Of a stretch of DNA of 64,000 bases, positions 50,251-59,047 are shown one piece after another. Source of the DNA: Faecalibacterium longum CLA-AA-H243 (GTDB lineage: Bacteria > Bacillota > Clostridia > Oscillospirales > Ruminococcaceae); the NCBI RefSeq assembly GCF_020687245.1, contig NZ_JAJEQG010000004.1, positions 1 to 64,000 on the forward strand, written 5' to 3'. The notes beneath the pieces were generated by a model, which saw only the letters and a program-made list of their open reading frames with translations, was not told where the DNA came from and ran no database searches. The translations under genes and the position numbers were made by a program. Numbering within the stretch: the stretch's first letter is position 1; each line of letters begins with the position of its first letter.

Positions 50251-51790
50251 CTTCGCGGACGACGTCCATGACAGTGCCGTCGCGGGCCTCGATGATGCCC
50301 ACGATGCGGTCACCGAACTGGACCTTCTCAGGCTCGCCGACGATGGAGTAGGCGATGTCGCGCAGCTCCTCGATGGTCTTCAGAGGCACGCAGTCAGCGT
50401 CCTGCAGGGCCTTCAGCAGGTCAGGACGCTTGGGGTTGACGGCCACGCCGTAGTCGGTAACGACGATGTCTACGCTCTCGCCCGGGGTAGTGACGGTGGT
50501 CACGTCGGTGCAGATGGCCGGGATGCGGCCCTGCAGCAGAGGAGCGATGACGATGGTGCACTTTGCACCCTGTGCGGTATCGGGATGGCCGCCCTGTGCG
50601 CCGGTGATGATGCCATCGGAGCCGACGACGACGTTGCAGTTGAAGTGGGTATCCACTTCCAGAGAGGCCAGGATGACGTAATCCAGCTTGTTGACGAAAG
50701 CGCCCTTGTTCATCGGGCTTGCGTACTCGCCAGCAGAGATGGGGAAGTGGTTGGGGTTGGAAGTGACGTTGTTGACAGCGTCCAGGTCGAAGTCCTGCGT
50801 ATCGACCAGCTTGCGGGCCAGACCGCGGTCAAGCAGCTCGCACATGGGCTTGGTCAGACCACCGACGCCCAGACCCATATGGATGTTCTTCTCCTCCATG
50901 ATCTTGCTCAGGGAGATGGTGGAGGCGATGGATGCGCCGCCGACACCGGTCTGATAAGAGAAGCCGTCCTTGAAGTAGGGGGTGTTTGCAACGACCTGAG
51001 TGCAGTACTCTGCCATCAGGATCTTGCGCTGGTCGGTAGTGGGCTTTGCAGCGCCGGTAGCGATCTTCTCGGGGATGCCGATCTGGTCCACGACGCAGAC
51101 GTAATCCACCTTGGTCTGGTTGATCTCTGCGGGGTAGTTGGGGTAGTCCACGAGGCAATCGGTGACAGCGACGACATAGTCAGCCATCTCAGCGTCCACG
51201 TAAGCATAGCTCAGGACACCGCAGTTGGTCTTGCCGCCCATACCGGAGCAGTTGCCGTACTCGTCGCAGGAGGGTGCGCCGATGAAGGCGATGTCCACAT
51301 GGGTCTCGCCGGTCTCAATGGCGCGGACACGGCCGCCGTGGCTGCGCATGGTAGCCAGACCCTTCAGCTTGCCGTGGGAGATGGCATCGCCGATCTTGCC
51401 GCGGACGCCGGAGGACTCGATGTTGACGATGGTGCCGTCCTCGATCATGGGGACGAGGGCGTCATGAGCCTTGCCCAGAGAGCTTGCGCTCAGGGTGATG
51501 TTCTTGAAGCCCATCTTGTGGATCTCTTCCATGACCATGCAAACCACGAGGTCGCCCTCGCGGAAGTGGTGGTGGAAGGAGACGGTCATGCCGTCGTGGG
51601 CATTGCACTTGACGAGGGCCTCGTGGATGTCCTTGACCATCTTGTCGTGGTCATTGCGCATCACGGGAGTGACCTTCGGGCTGGCCTTCTGGAAAGCCTT
51701 GCCGTCTTTATAATTGTTGCCCTGGAAGACCTCTTTGCCGGTGCGCTCGAGGATCTCTTCGGGAATTTCTCTGCCGACTGCGTTCAACAT
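50222..51790 (-). CDS. citF: citrate lyase alpha subunit (citrate:acetyl-ACP transferase)
   Basis: This is 522 residues. It follows citE with a two-base gap and aligns with CitF throughout: ALVKCNAHDGMTVSFHHHFR, SSGVRGKIGDAISHGKLKGL, FIGAPSCDEYGNCSGMGGKT, SAGEYASPMNKGAFVNKLDY and GAQGGHPDTAQGAKCTIVIA. The alpha subunit moves citrate onto the acyl-carrier protein CitD, releasing acetate. With CitE, citrate is split to oxaloacetate and acetate, the entry step of anaerobic citrate use. No CitC, CitX or CitG maturation gene is in the window. Confidence 0.95.
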   Translation of the reverse strand: MLNAVGREIPEEILERTGKEVFQGNNYKDGKAFQKASPKVTPVMRNDHDKMVKDIHEALVKCNAHDGMTVSFHHHFREGDLVVCMVMEEIHKMGFKNITLSASSLGKAHDALVPMIEDGTIVNIESSGVRGKIGDAISHGKLKGLATMRSHGGRVRAIETGETHVDIAFIGAPSCDEYGNCSGMGGKTNCGVLSYAYVDAEMADYVVAVTDCLVDYPNYPAEINQTKVDYVCVVDQIGIPEKIATGAAKPTTDQRKILMAEYCTQVVANTPYFKDGFSYQTGVGGASIASTISLSKIMEEKNIHMGLGVGGLTKPMCELLDRGLARKLVDTQDFDLDAVNNVTSNPNHFPISAGEYASPMNKGAFVNKLDYVILASLEVDTHFNCNVVVGSDGIITGAQGGHPDTAQGAKCTIVIAPLLQGRIPAICTDVTTVTTPGESVDIVVTDYGVAVNPKRPDLLKALQDADCVPLKTIEELRDIAYSIVGEPEKVQFGDRIVGIIEARDGTVMDVVREVKPFSFRED

Positions 51791-51792
51791 AA

Positions 51793-52695
51793 TTACAAAT
51801 CCCCCTTATACACGCCGGATGCCTTTGCCAGATCGATGGTGCGCTTTGCACCGTCGTAGAAGGCGATGTCGATCATCTTGCCGTCAACGGTGAAGACGCC
51901 GATGCCCAGTGCCTTCTTGGAGTCGATCTCCTTGACGACCTTCTCAGCGAAGATGATGTCCTTCTGGGTGGGAGTAAAGATCTCGTGGACGATGGGGATC
52001 TGACGGGGGTTGATGATGGACTTGCCGTCAAAGCCCATCAGGTGGATGTTCTCGACGTCCTTGCGGAAGCCGTCCATATCCTTCAGGTCGGTGAAGACGG
52101 TGTCGAAGCACTGCACGCCTGCTGCGCGGGCTGCAATGATCATCTGCTGGCGGGCACCCATCAGCTCAATGCCGGTGCCGGTGATGTGGGTCTGCAGGTC
52201 CTTGGTGTAGTCGCCGCCGGACAGTGCGATGCCGAACAGGCGCTCATCGCTCTCGCAGATCTCCAGAGCGTTCATGACGCCGCGGGCAGACTCCAGAGCG
52301 GCGATGATGAGGACTTCGCCCTCAGGACGGCCATAGGTCTTCTCGTCCTCGGCGATGGCAGCAGCCACGCGGTGGACATCCTCGGCGTGCTCGGTCTTGG
52401 GGATGCGGATGGAATCGCAGCCGCCGGCCACGCAGGCACGGATGTCTTCACGCCAGTAGGGAGTGTCCAGACCGTTGATACGGACGACCCGCTCTGCGCC
52501 GCGGTAATCCACGGTCTTCAGGGCGTGATACAGGCTGAAACGGGCGACATCCTTCTGGTTCTCGGCGACAGCGTCCTCCAGGTCCAGCATCAGGGAGTCA
52601 GCCTTATAGATGTAAGGGTCCTTGATGAGGCCGGGCTTCTGCGCATTCAGGAACATCATCGTGCGGCGCAGGCGCTTCTTGTTCGGATTATTCAT
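51793..52695 (-). CDS. citE: citrate lyase beta subunit (citryl-ACP lyase)
   Basis: This is 300 residues from the ATG at 52695, overlapping the citD stop by four bases and preceded by GGGGAGGTG. It belongs to the HpcH/HpaI aldolase family, with KADSLMLDLEDAVAENQKD, VVRINGLDTPYWREDI, IAALESARGVMNALEI and FDGKSIINPRQIPIVHEIF. It cleaves citryl-ACP to oxaloacetate and acetyl-ACP using Mg2+. The citDEF order and tight coupling match classic citrate lyase operons. Confidence 0.95.
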   Translation of the reverse strand: MNNPNKKRLRRTMMFLNAQKPGLIKDPYIYKADSLMLDLEDAVAENQKDVARFSLYHALKTVDYRGAERVVRINGLDTPYWREDIRACVAGGCDSIRIPKTEHAEDVHRVAAAIAEDEKTYGRPEGEVLIIAALESARGVMNALEICESDERLFGIALSGGDYTKDLQTHITGTGIELMGARQQMIIAARAAGVQCFDTVFTDLKDMDGFRKDVENIHLMGFDGKSIINPRQIPIVHEIFTPTQKDIIFAEKVVKEIDSKKALGIGVFTVDGKMIDIAFYDGAKRTIDLAKASGVYKGDL

Positions 52696-52991
52696 CGAAT
52701 GGCACCTCCCCAAGGCAGATTCTCATACTGGTCAACAGAGCGGAACACCGCGCCCTCGATGCGGGCCTTCAGGGTACAGTCCAGTGCGCCCTTGTCCACG
52801 ATGGTGATGCGGACGTTGTCGATGTCCAGATTCTTCAGGGTCTCCAGTGCGACCTTGCGCAGCTGGTTGCCGTACTGATGGATGACGGAGCTTTCGAGGG
52901 AGAAATCGATCTTACCCTCACCCGGCTCGACGGTCACCATGCAGTCGCTGGATTCCAGAGTGCCAGCCGTGGCTGCTTTCTTGATCTCCAT
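52692..52991 (-). CDS. citD: citrate lyase acyl-carrier protein (gamma subunit)
   Basis: This is 99 residues from the ATG at 52991 (AAGGAGG upstream). MEIKKAATAGTLESSDCMVT contains the serine (Ser14) that carries the phosphoribosyl-dephospho-CoA arm, and VRITIVDKGALDCTLKARIE is conserved in CitD. Loading of the arm needs CitG and CitX, which are not encoded nearby. First gene of citDEF, about 90-140 bases downstream of a promoter that shares elements with the citrate transporter promoter. Confidence 0.94.
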   Translation of the reverse strand: MEIKKAATAGTLESSDCMVTVEPGEGKIDFSLESSVIHQYGNQLRKVALETLKNLDIDNVRITIVDKGALDCTLKARIEGAVFRSVDQYENLPWGGAIR

Positions 52992-53078
52992 GCTTTTTTC
53001 CTCCTTGGCAGGTGGTTTCTTCAATCGTTATACCGTACTTGCGGGGCAGCGCCTCACTGCGCCGCTCCTGATGGTTCT

Positions 53079-53134
53079 ATCATAATCGGACAATCTTACA
53101 AAAGGCATAGCGTCAGTCTTAATATTCGTTAAGA
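53079..53134 (-). promoter_or_regulatory. citDEF promoter with shared operator
   Basis: On the minus strand the -10 TATGAT (53084-53079) is preceded by TGTAAG (53100-53095) with 10 bases between, as in the citrate transporter promoter. Further upstream TCTTAACGAATATTAAG (53134-53118) matches the other site at 14 of 17 positions. Confidence 0.62.
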
Positions 53135-53178
53135 ATCGCCAAAAATTTCTCTTGTACACAAGACATATTCCATTTTGG

Positions 53179-53255
53179 CATAGTTTCCGAGCCACCACAA
53201 TGCCGATCCACCGTTCCCCGGTTTCGGAGAGCAGCAGACCGACTCTGAAACTATG
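53179..53255. repeat. long-range inverted repeat between citDEF and the hydratase
   Basis: CATAGTTTC (53179-53187) and GAAACTATG (53247-53255) are perfect inverted copies 59 bases apart. The 334-base interval 52992-53325 holds this, the citDEF promoter and the hydratase terminator, but no gene. Confidence 0.5.
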
Positions 53256-53300
53256 ATACCTTAAGACCAGACGTTTGTAAAATCGTCAGATCCAATCTTG

Positions 53301-53323
53301 AACCATTCTCTGGGAGAATGGTT
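53301..53323 (-). terminator. hairpin at the end of the hydratase gene
   Basis: AACCATTCTC (53301-53310) pairs with GAGAATGGTT (53314-53323), directly after the stop. There is no strong T-run. Confidence 0.65.
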
Positions 53324-53325
53324 GC

Positions 53326-55596
53326 TTACTGGTTGTTCCGATAGTAGTTGATGAGGCAGCCGTCGGCGATGATCTGACGCTCCGGCTCGGTGAGGGCACC
53401 GGTGGAGACCGGGAAGGCGGTCACGGTGCCGTCCGGTTTGACGGCGTAAGCAGTAAAGCTGGCCTTGTTCTCGAGAACGGCCTCACGGATACCGGGCACA
53501 AAGATGTAATCGCCCAGTTCAAACACCTCGGGGTTCTCTACGAGGAAGGGCGTCATGCCCCAGTTGATGCAGTTGGAGCGGTAACGCTTGGTGGCGTACT
53601 GCTTGGCAAAGTTCGCGGATGCACCCATGACACGCTGGCAGGAAGCGGCCTGCTCACGGGCGGAACCGTCGCCGGGCATATTGGCGAAGATGGTGGAGCC
53701 GATGTCGGTGTGGGCGGGATCGTTCTTCACACCAGCCTTAGTCAGGGCAGCATAGACGTTCAGGACTTCCTCGGGCAGGGCCTTGCCCGCCTCGCGGTCG
53801 CGCTCGATCTGGCGCATGACCTTGCTACGAGAGACGTACTGGGGATCGCGGCGGCTCAGAGCGAACTCCGACAGACGTTCGGGGTTGGAGCGATAGGAAG
53901 AAGTCTCACCGGAGGGGATCAGCTCGTCGGTGGTGGTGACGGGGTCGGTGATGTAGGAGCAGACCTTGACCAGCAGATCGTCGGTCAGGGCAGGCATCTC
54001 GGGCCAGTCCTTGATGTTCGGGCCGAAGCGCAGCTCGGCATCCGGTTCGGCATGGCCCCAGCCGTTGTAAACGCGCTTCTCGTACAGGGAGGCGTTGTAG
54101 TGGTACTCAGGGTTCGTATACTCCACGTCCAGATCGGTGGCAGCGGTCAGCTTGCCGCCGTTGGCTGCGGTGGCGGCGATGGAACGTGCGTCCATCAGTG
54201 CCACGCTGGACATCTGACCCTCGCCCGGCTTGGAACCCTCGCGGTTCGGGAAGTTGCGGGTGGTGTGGCGGATGGAGAACTCGCCGTTGGCCGGGCAGTC
54301 GCCTGCACCGAAGCAGGGGCCGCAGAAGCACTCGCGCATGATGGCACCGGCGTTGACCAGGTCGCTTGCGCGGCCATTCTTGAGCAGTTCGCTCAGGGCG
54401 GGCATAGAACCCGGATAGATGCTCAGGGTGAAGGCACCGTTGCCGCAGCTCTGACCCCGCAGGATGTCGGCAGCGGCGCAGATGTTGTCGAAGGTGCCGC
54501 CGGCGCAGCCAGCGATCTCGCCCTGATCGACCCAGATGGCACCATCGTGAAACTTGCTGTCCAGATTCATCTTGGCACCCTTGATCTGCTTGTTGGCCTC
54601 TTCCTGTACAGCGTGCAGGATGTCGGCAGCGTTGGCCTGCAGCTCGTGGATGGTGTAGGTGTTGGAGGGGTGCATCGGCATAGCGATGGTGGACTCAATG
54701 GTGCTCAGGTCGATGTAGACGCAGCCATCGTAGTAGGCCACCTCCGCAGGCTGTAGCTTCTTGAAGTCCTGCGGACGGCCGTGGATAGTGTAGTAACGCT
54801 GGGTCTCCTCATCTGTGACCCAGATGGAGGACCAGCAGGTGGTCTCGGTGGTCATGACGTCGATGGCGTTGCGATACTCGATGGGCAGGCCGGCAATGCC
54901 GGGGCCGACGAACTCCATGACCTTGTTCTTGACATAGCCCTTCTTATAGACGGCACCGCAGATGCTCAGAGCCACGTCGTGGGGACCGATGCCCGGGCGG
55001 GGCTTGCCGGTCAGGTAGATGGCGATGACCTGCGGACGAGCGAAGTCATAGGTGCGGCCCAGAAGCTGCTTGGCCAGCTCGCCGCCGCCCTCGCCGACCG
55101 CCATGGTACCCAGTGCACCGTAGCGGGTGTGGGAGTCGGAGCCGAGGATCATCTTTCCGCCGCCGGCCATGGTCTCACGGTTGTAGCTGTGGATGTTGGC
55201 CATGTTGGTAGGGACGTAGATGCCGCCGTATTTATGAGCGGCGGACAGGGCGAATTTGTGGTCGTCCTCGTTGATGGTGCCGCCGACAGCGCAGAGGCTG
55301 TTGTGGCAGTTGGTCAGGACGTATGGCAGCGGGAACTGCTTCATGCCGGAAGCGCGGGCCGTCTGGATGATGCCGACATAGGTAATGTCGTGGCTGGTCA
55401 TCGAGTCGAACTTCAGTTGCAGCTGGTCGGGGTCACCGCTCTTGTTGTGGGCCTGCAGGATACCGTAGGCCATAGTGCCTTTCTCAGCTTCCTTTGCGTC
55501 TACGGTGCGGCCGGTCTTCTGGGCCACTTCCTCAGGACAGGAGCAGATGGTCTCGCCGTTTACGAGGTAGATCCCGTTATCGTATAATTTCAGCAT
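53326..55596 (-). CDS. aconitase-superfamily hydratase (YbhJ-like)
   Basis: This is 756 residues. Hydratase features include SMTSHDITYVGIIQTARASG, ILGSDSHTRYGALGTMAVGE (aconitase SDSH motif), and the iron-sulfur cysteines in GAIMRECFCGPCFGAGDC. The C-terminal swivelling domain has YRSNCINWGMTPFLVENPEV. The length and C-terminal domain resemble the YbhJ-type paralogue rather than housekeeping AcnA/AcnB. It probably isomerises or hydrates a tricarboxylic or related acid. Transporter and citrate lyase neighbours point to citrate, isocitrate or a methyl- or homo-derivative. Confidence 0.85.
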   Translation of the reverse strand: MLKLYDNGIYLVNGETICSCPEEVAQKTGRTVDAKEAEKGTMAYGILQAHNKSGDPDQLQLKFDSMTSHDITYVGIIQTARASGMKQFPLPYVLTNCHNSLCAVGGTINEDDHKFALSAAHKYGGIYVPTNMANIHSYNRETMAGGGKMILGSDSHTRYGALGTMAVGEGGGELAKQLLGRTYDFARPQVIAIYLTGKPRPGIGPHDVALSICGAVYKKGYVKNKVMEFVGPGIAGLPIEYRNAIDVMTTETTCWSSIWVTDEETQRYYTIHGRPQDFKKLQPAEVAYYDGCVYIDLSTIESTIAMPMHPSNTYTIHELQANAADILHAVQEEANKQIKGAKMNLDSKFHDGAIWVDQGEIAGCAGGTFDNICAAADILRGQSCGNGAFTLSIYPGSMPALSELLKNGRASDLVNAGAIMRECFCGPCFGAGDCPANGEFSIRHTTRNFPNREGSKPGEGQMSSVALMDARSIAATAANGGKLTAATDLDVEYTNPEYHYNASLYEKRVYNGWGHAEPDAELRFGPNIKDWPEMPALTDDLLVKVCSYITDPVTTTDELIPSGETSSYRSNPERLSEFALSRRDPQYVSRSKVMRQIERDREAGKALPEEVLNVYAALTKAGVKNDPAHTDIGSTIFANMPGDGSAREQAASCQRVMGASANFAKQYATKRYRSNCINWGMTPFLVENPEVFELGDYIFVPGIREAVLENKASFTAYAVKPDGTVTAFPVSTGALTEPERQIIADGCLINYYRNNQ

Positions 55597-55646
55597 GGTG
55601 CTCTCCTTTTTTCACACATTTGCGTTCTTATACTCTCTCAAAAAGG

Positions 55647-55682
55647 CACTCCGGAAAAGGGGAGCCTCCCCTCCCCGGAGTG
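55647..55682 (-). terminator. terminator of the MatC-like carrier gene
   Basis: CACTCCGG (55647-55654) pairs with CCGGAGTG (55675-55682). On the minus strand CCTTTTTGAG follows. The hydratase start lies 50 bases further on, so expression of the hydratase may depend on read-through or another promoter. Confidence 0.75.
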
Positions 55683-55692
55683 AATCAGACTT

Positions 55693-57006
55693 TTACAGAA
55701 CCATAGAAACGATGAGGTTGAATATAGCTGCAACACCGATGCTGATAGGCGTTGCGACGAACAGCAGACGGTTGAACAGGCTGCTGCGCTCTTCCTCATT
55801 GCCACAGGAACCCAGAATCAGGGAACCGCCGGAAGAGAAGGGGCTGATTGCACTGCTCTGCGCGCCGAGAACCGTGCAGGTGAACAGATTGACCGCGCCC
55901 AGACCCGTCGTTGCGGACAGACCGGGGATCAGCGGGAACAGAGCCGGGCAGACAACACCGGTGGTAGAGCTGAAGAAGCTCATGACTGCGCCGACCAGAC
56001 TGAATGCGATCGGAACCAGGAAGGTCGGAACGTTGCTGCCGATCCAGTTGGACAGCAGGTCAATGGTTCCAGCCTCAACTGCAACGGCGATCAGCATACC
56101 AGCTCCGGCGATCATCAGGATAGTATTCCAAGGAACACGAGCGATGATCTCCTTCTGCGGAGCAAGCTTCATCAGCAGCGCAATGACAGCGAAGACGAAT
56201 GCGACCAAGCCGACGTCGATCTTTCCTGCAACCAGCTTGATGACCGCATTGCCGGGGATCAGCAGCTTGAGCAGCGGGAAAACCAGAACGACTGCCATCA
56301 TCGCGACCATGAGATAGAGCGTCTGCTTCTGTGCGGTGGTGTATGCTTCCGGTTTTTCAAACTTGACATCTTTGCCGATGTTGCGGTTTGCAGGCAGTGC
56401 AAAACGGAAAATCGTAATGAGGATCAGAGAGAACAGGACTGCCAGACCGAACATTTTCAGGCAGGTCACGAAAGAATCAATGGCTTCCAGTTCGGGAGCT
56501 GCCTCATAGGAGCTGTCCATCAGACCACGGAAGATAACGCCAAGCGCAGCCGTCGGGAAATCACCGCCCGCCAATGCGCCGCAGTTGATGGCGACTGCAC
56601 CGGTCAGCTTGTCCATCTTGGACTCTTCGCAGATGAGCAGCGTGATGGGAGCGAGGAATGCCAGAACCGTGAAGTACGCTGCACCCATGACCGACAGGAT
56701 GACAGCAACGGCGAACAGTGCATATGGCAGCATTCCCGGGAATTTACGGCAGGCATACAGCAGCGAGCGGGAAATCTTTTCCAGTGTGCCATTGGCTGCT
56801 GCAACATTATAGAACAACGAAACGGAGATGATGACGAACATCGTGTTCGTCGGCCAGAATGCAATCAGAGCTTTCGGCTTGAGATCCAGCCAGAAACAGC
56901 CGATAAAATATGCAAATACAATGCAGAAGAAACCCGTATTGATCTTGGTTTTATAGCCAAGAAAGACTGCCAGTGCGATGGCAGCGATAATAACAGCACT
57001 TTGCAT
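55693..57006 (-). CDS. MatC/SLC13-like dicarboxylate carrier
   Basis: This is 437 residues with about eleven to twelve membrane segments. WPTNTMFVIISVSLFYNVAA, ITLLICEESKMDKLTGAVAI and STTGVVCPALFPLIPGLSAT resemble the MatC N-terminal family and wider ion-transporter superfamily. It likely imports a di- or tricarboxylate used by the hydratase and citrate lyase. It is followed by a terminator and lies 31 bases from the DUF6282 gene on the same strand. Confidence 0.8.
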   Translation of the reverse strand: MQSAVIIAAIALAVFLGYKTKINTGFFCIVFAYFIGCFWLDLKPKALIAFWPTNTMFVIISVSLFYNVAAANGTLEKISRSLLYACRKFPGMLPYALFAVAVILSVMGAAYFTVLAFLAPITLLICEESKMDKLTGAVAINCGALAGGDFPTAALGVIFRGLMDSSYEAAPELEAIDSFVTCLKMFGLAVLFSLILITIFRFALPANRNIGKDVKFEKPEAYTTAQKQTLYLMVAMMAVVLVFPLLKLLIPGNAVIKLVAGKIDVGLVAFVFAVIALLMKLAPQKEIIARVPWNTILMIAGAGMLIAVAVEAGTIDLLSNWIGSNVPTFLVPIAFSLVGAVMSFFSSTTGVVCPALFPLIPGLSATTGLGAVNLFTCTVLGAQSSAISPFSSGGSLILGSCGNEEERSSLFNRLLFVATPISIGVAAIFNLIVSMVL

Positions 57007-57037
57007 GGAACATCCTCCTTATTCCACTTCTTCGGCG

Positions 57038-57895
57038 TTACTCGATGCCGAGCAAGCCTGCCGCAATGGTATGCGACATGTAGTAAATCTGGTCGTCCGG
57101 CACACCATGATCCGACAGATATTGGAGATACTGCTGCATTGCGATCTCCCAGTGAGGATTCTCGGTCTGACCGCCGTCTGTGCTGATGAGCACGTTCTTA
57201 TAGCCGACCTCACGGATGACCTCGAGGTTTTCGGGCAGATTGCTCTTGTACTTGCCGCCGCCCATGTTCTGTGCATAGCAGCGTTCCAGCAGAACATCGT
57301 AATCCTTGACGATCCGTTTCTGGTCTTCGATGCTCATGTCGACGACCCACCATTCCGGATGGGTGACGACCAGCTTCTTGACACCGGCAGCGCGGGCTGC
57401 ATCGCAGACGATGAAGCTCTCTTCGGGGGAAATATGCGCCGTGCCGAGTACTGCGTCATAATCCTTGACCAGCTGGAAGATGTCCTTCATCTCGGGAACA
57501 ATTTTTCCATTCTCGGTCACCTTCACGCCATCGTCCGGGTTCTTGCCGAACTTTGCCAGATGGTTCTGGGCGTGCTGGGTCGGCAGCCAGACCACTTTGG
57601 CTCCCAGCTTCAGCGCGACCTCGACCGCCGCCGGATTCAGGCCGCCGACCGGATGGTTCAGGGTGATGCTGCCGAACATGGTAAAGTCGTTGTCGCCATG
57701 GACGATCTTGTTATAACGGTTGCACAGATAAGCCCGATCCATCGTTGTACCCTGATGGGTCTTGATGACAATGGCTCTTGCGCCCACCTTGACCGCGGCA
57801 TCCGTCAGCTCCAGATCGTCATACGCTCTCAGTCGAAGATCCGGATTGGTGTGGACGTGCATATCAATAACGCCCTTCATTGGATATACGCTCAT
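57038..57895 (-). CDS. DUF6282-type metal-dependent hydrolase-like protein
   Basis: This is 285 residues. The N-terminal VIDMHVHTNPDLRLRAYDDL carries an amidohydrolase-type HxH pair. TLNHPVGGLNPAAVEVALKL, VVTHPEWWVVDMS and VLISTDGGQTENPHWEIAMQ supply further histidines and an aspartate typical of TIM-barrel hydrolases. DUF6282 proteins have no established substrate known to me. First gene of the operon with MatC-like carrier; divergent from the LysR gene, so probably LysR-controlled. It could open a lactone or hydrolyse an amide derived from the carried acid. Confidence 0.72.
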   Translation of the reverse strand: MSVYPMKGVIDMHVHTNPDLRLRAYDDLELTDAAVKVGARAIVIKTHQGTTMDRAYLCNRYNKIVHGDNDFTMFGSITLNHPVGGLNPAAVEVALKLGAKVVWLPTQHAQNHLAKFGKNPDDGVKVTENGKIVPEMKDIFQLVKDYDAVLGTAHISPEESFIVCDAARAAGVKKLVVTHPEWWVVDMSIEDQKRIVKDYDVLLERCYAQNMGGGKYKSNLPENLEVIREVGYKNVLISTDGGQTENPHWEIAMQQYLQYLSDHGVPDDQIYYMSHTIAAGLLGIE

Positions 57896-57946
57896 GTTTT
57901 ACCTCTTTTCCATCATGATCCTGTACAAAAGAATCCTCATCTGCAG

Positions 57947-57975
57947 TTGAAGTTCTGGTGATTTTAGTATATAAT
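57947..57975 (+). promoter_or_regulatory. LysR gene promoter in the divergent intergenic region
   Basis: TTGAAG (57947-57952), a 17-base spacer and TATAAT (57970-57975). The minus-strand promoter of the DUF6282 operon must lie in the same interval, as is usual for LysR regulators. Confidence 0.65.
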
Positions 57976-58071
57976 CATTTCTGTGATTGGAAAAGTCCTG
58001 TTTTTATAATAGCCCCTATAGGCAAAACCGATAGAAAAAAAGAAATTTCTGTCGTTTTTGGAGGAATTGTC

Positions 58072-59034
58072 ATGGATCTCCGCGAACTATACTATCTGAA
58101 CGCCCTTGCCGAAGAGCAAAGCATCTCGAAAGCCGCCGAGCGGCTGTACATCGCGCAGGCCAGCCTGAGCCAATTCCTGCGCCAGTTCGAGGCGCAGCTT
58201 GGCTCCCCCATCTTCGTGCGCACCAACAAGGGTATCCGCCCCACCCCTTCCGGCAAGGTTTTTCTGAGTCACGCTAAGCACATCTTAAAAGAGTACCAGC
58301 AGGCCCAGCAGGAGTTCTGGGACAACGAGAACACCGTCGGCGGCACCGTGTTCTTCGGGGTCAGCTCCTTCCGCGGCAGCTATGTCATCCCGCCCATCCT
58401 GAAAAAATTCTACGACCAGAACCCTCGGGCTACCATCAACATCTACGAGGGCAACAGCATGAATCTGGTGGAGAAGATCCGGGAGGGCGAGCTGGACCTT
58501 GCGCTCTCCGCCTACCCCATCGTCAGCACCGAGGGCATCCAGATGGAATACCTCTACCGGGACGAGGTGCTGCTGGTCGCCACCAAAGACCACCCGATCT
58601 TACAGCAGGCCCACATGGACGAGACCGGGCGGCTCCGCGTCTCGATGGAGGAAGTCACCCGCCATGAGTGCATCCTCAGCGGCAAGGATACCATGCTGGG
58701 TCACCTGATCCGAAGTGCGTTCGAAGCCTACGGCCTGCGACTGAAATCGAAGCACGACAACATCACCGCCGCATTTGCCGCATCCATGGCACGGGTTGGC
58801 CTTGCTCTGGCTTTCACCTACCGCTCCTGCATCGTCGAAGAGCCGGATGTCGTCTATCTCTCGCTGGGATCGCAGGGGCTTTACCTCCGGCTGGCCCTGC
58901 TCTCCCCCACCACCGACTACCGCTCCAAGGCGACGCTGGCCCTGACCAAGCTGCTCCGCGAAGAGCTGAGTGGCAAAAACGCAGATAAAAAGACACCCTC
59001 GCCGTCCAATCAGATCAACGAAGGTGCCCTGTAA
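58072..59034 (+). CDS. LysR-family transcriptional regulator
   Basis: This is 320 residues from the ATG at 58072 (TTGGAGGAATTGTC upstream). The helix-turn-helix is at the N-terminus: QSISKAAERLYIAQASLSQF, LRQFEAQLGSPIFVRTNKG. The effector domain (about 90-300) has VFFGVSSFRGSYVIPPILKK and REGELDLALSAYP. It likely activates the divergent DUF6282-MatC-hydratase genes in response to a pathway intermediate. The C-terminal tail is charged. Confidence 0.9.
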   Translation: MDLRELYYLNALAEEQSISKAAERLYIAQASLSQFLRQFEAQLGSPIFVRTNKGIRPTPSGKVFLSHAKHILKEYQQAQQEFWDNENTVGGTVFFGVSSFRGSYVIPPILKKFYDQNPRATINIYEGNSMNLVEKIREGELDLALSAYPIVSTEGIQMEYLYRDEVLLVATKDHPILQQAHMDETGRLRVSMEEVTRHECILSGKDTMLGHLIRSAFEAYGLRLKSKHDNITAAFAASMARVGLALAFTYRSCIVEEPDVVYLSLGSQGLYLRLALLSPTTDYRSKATLALTKLLREELSGKNADKKTPSPSNQINEGAL

Positions 59035-59047
59035 GGTTCGATTCTGT

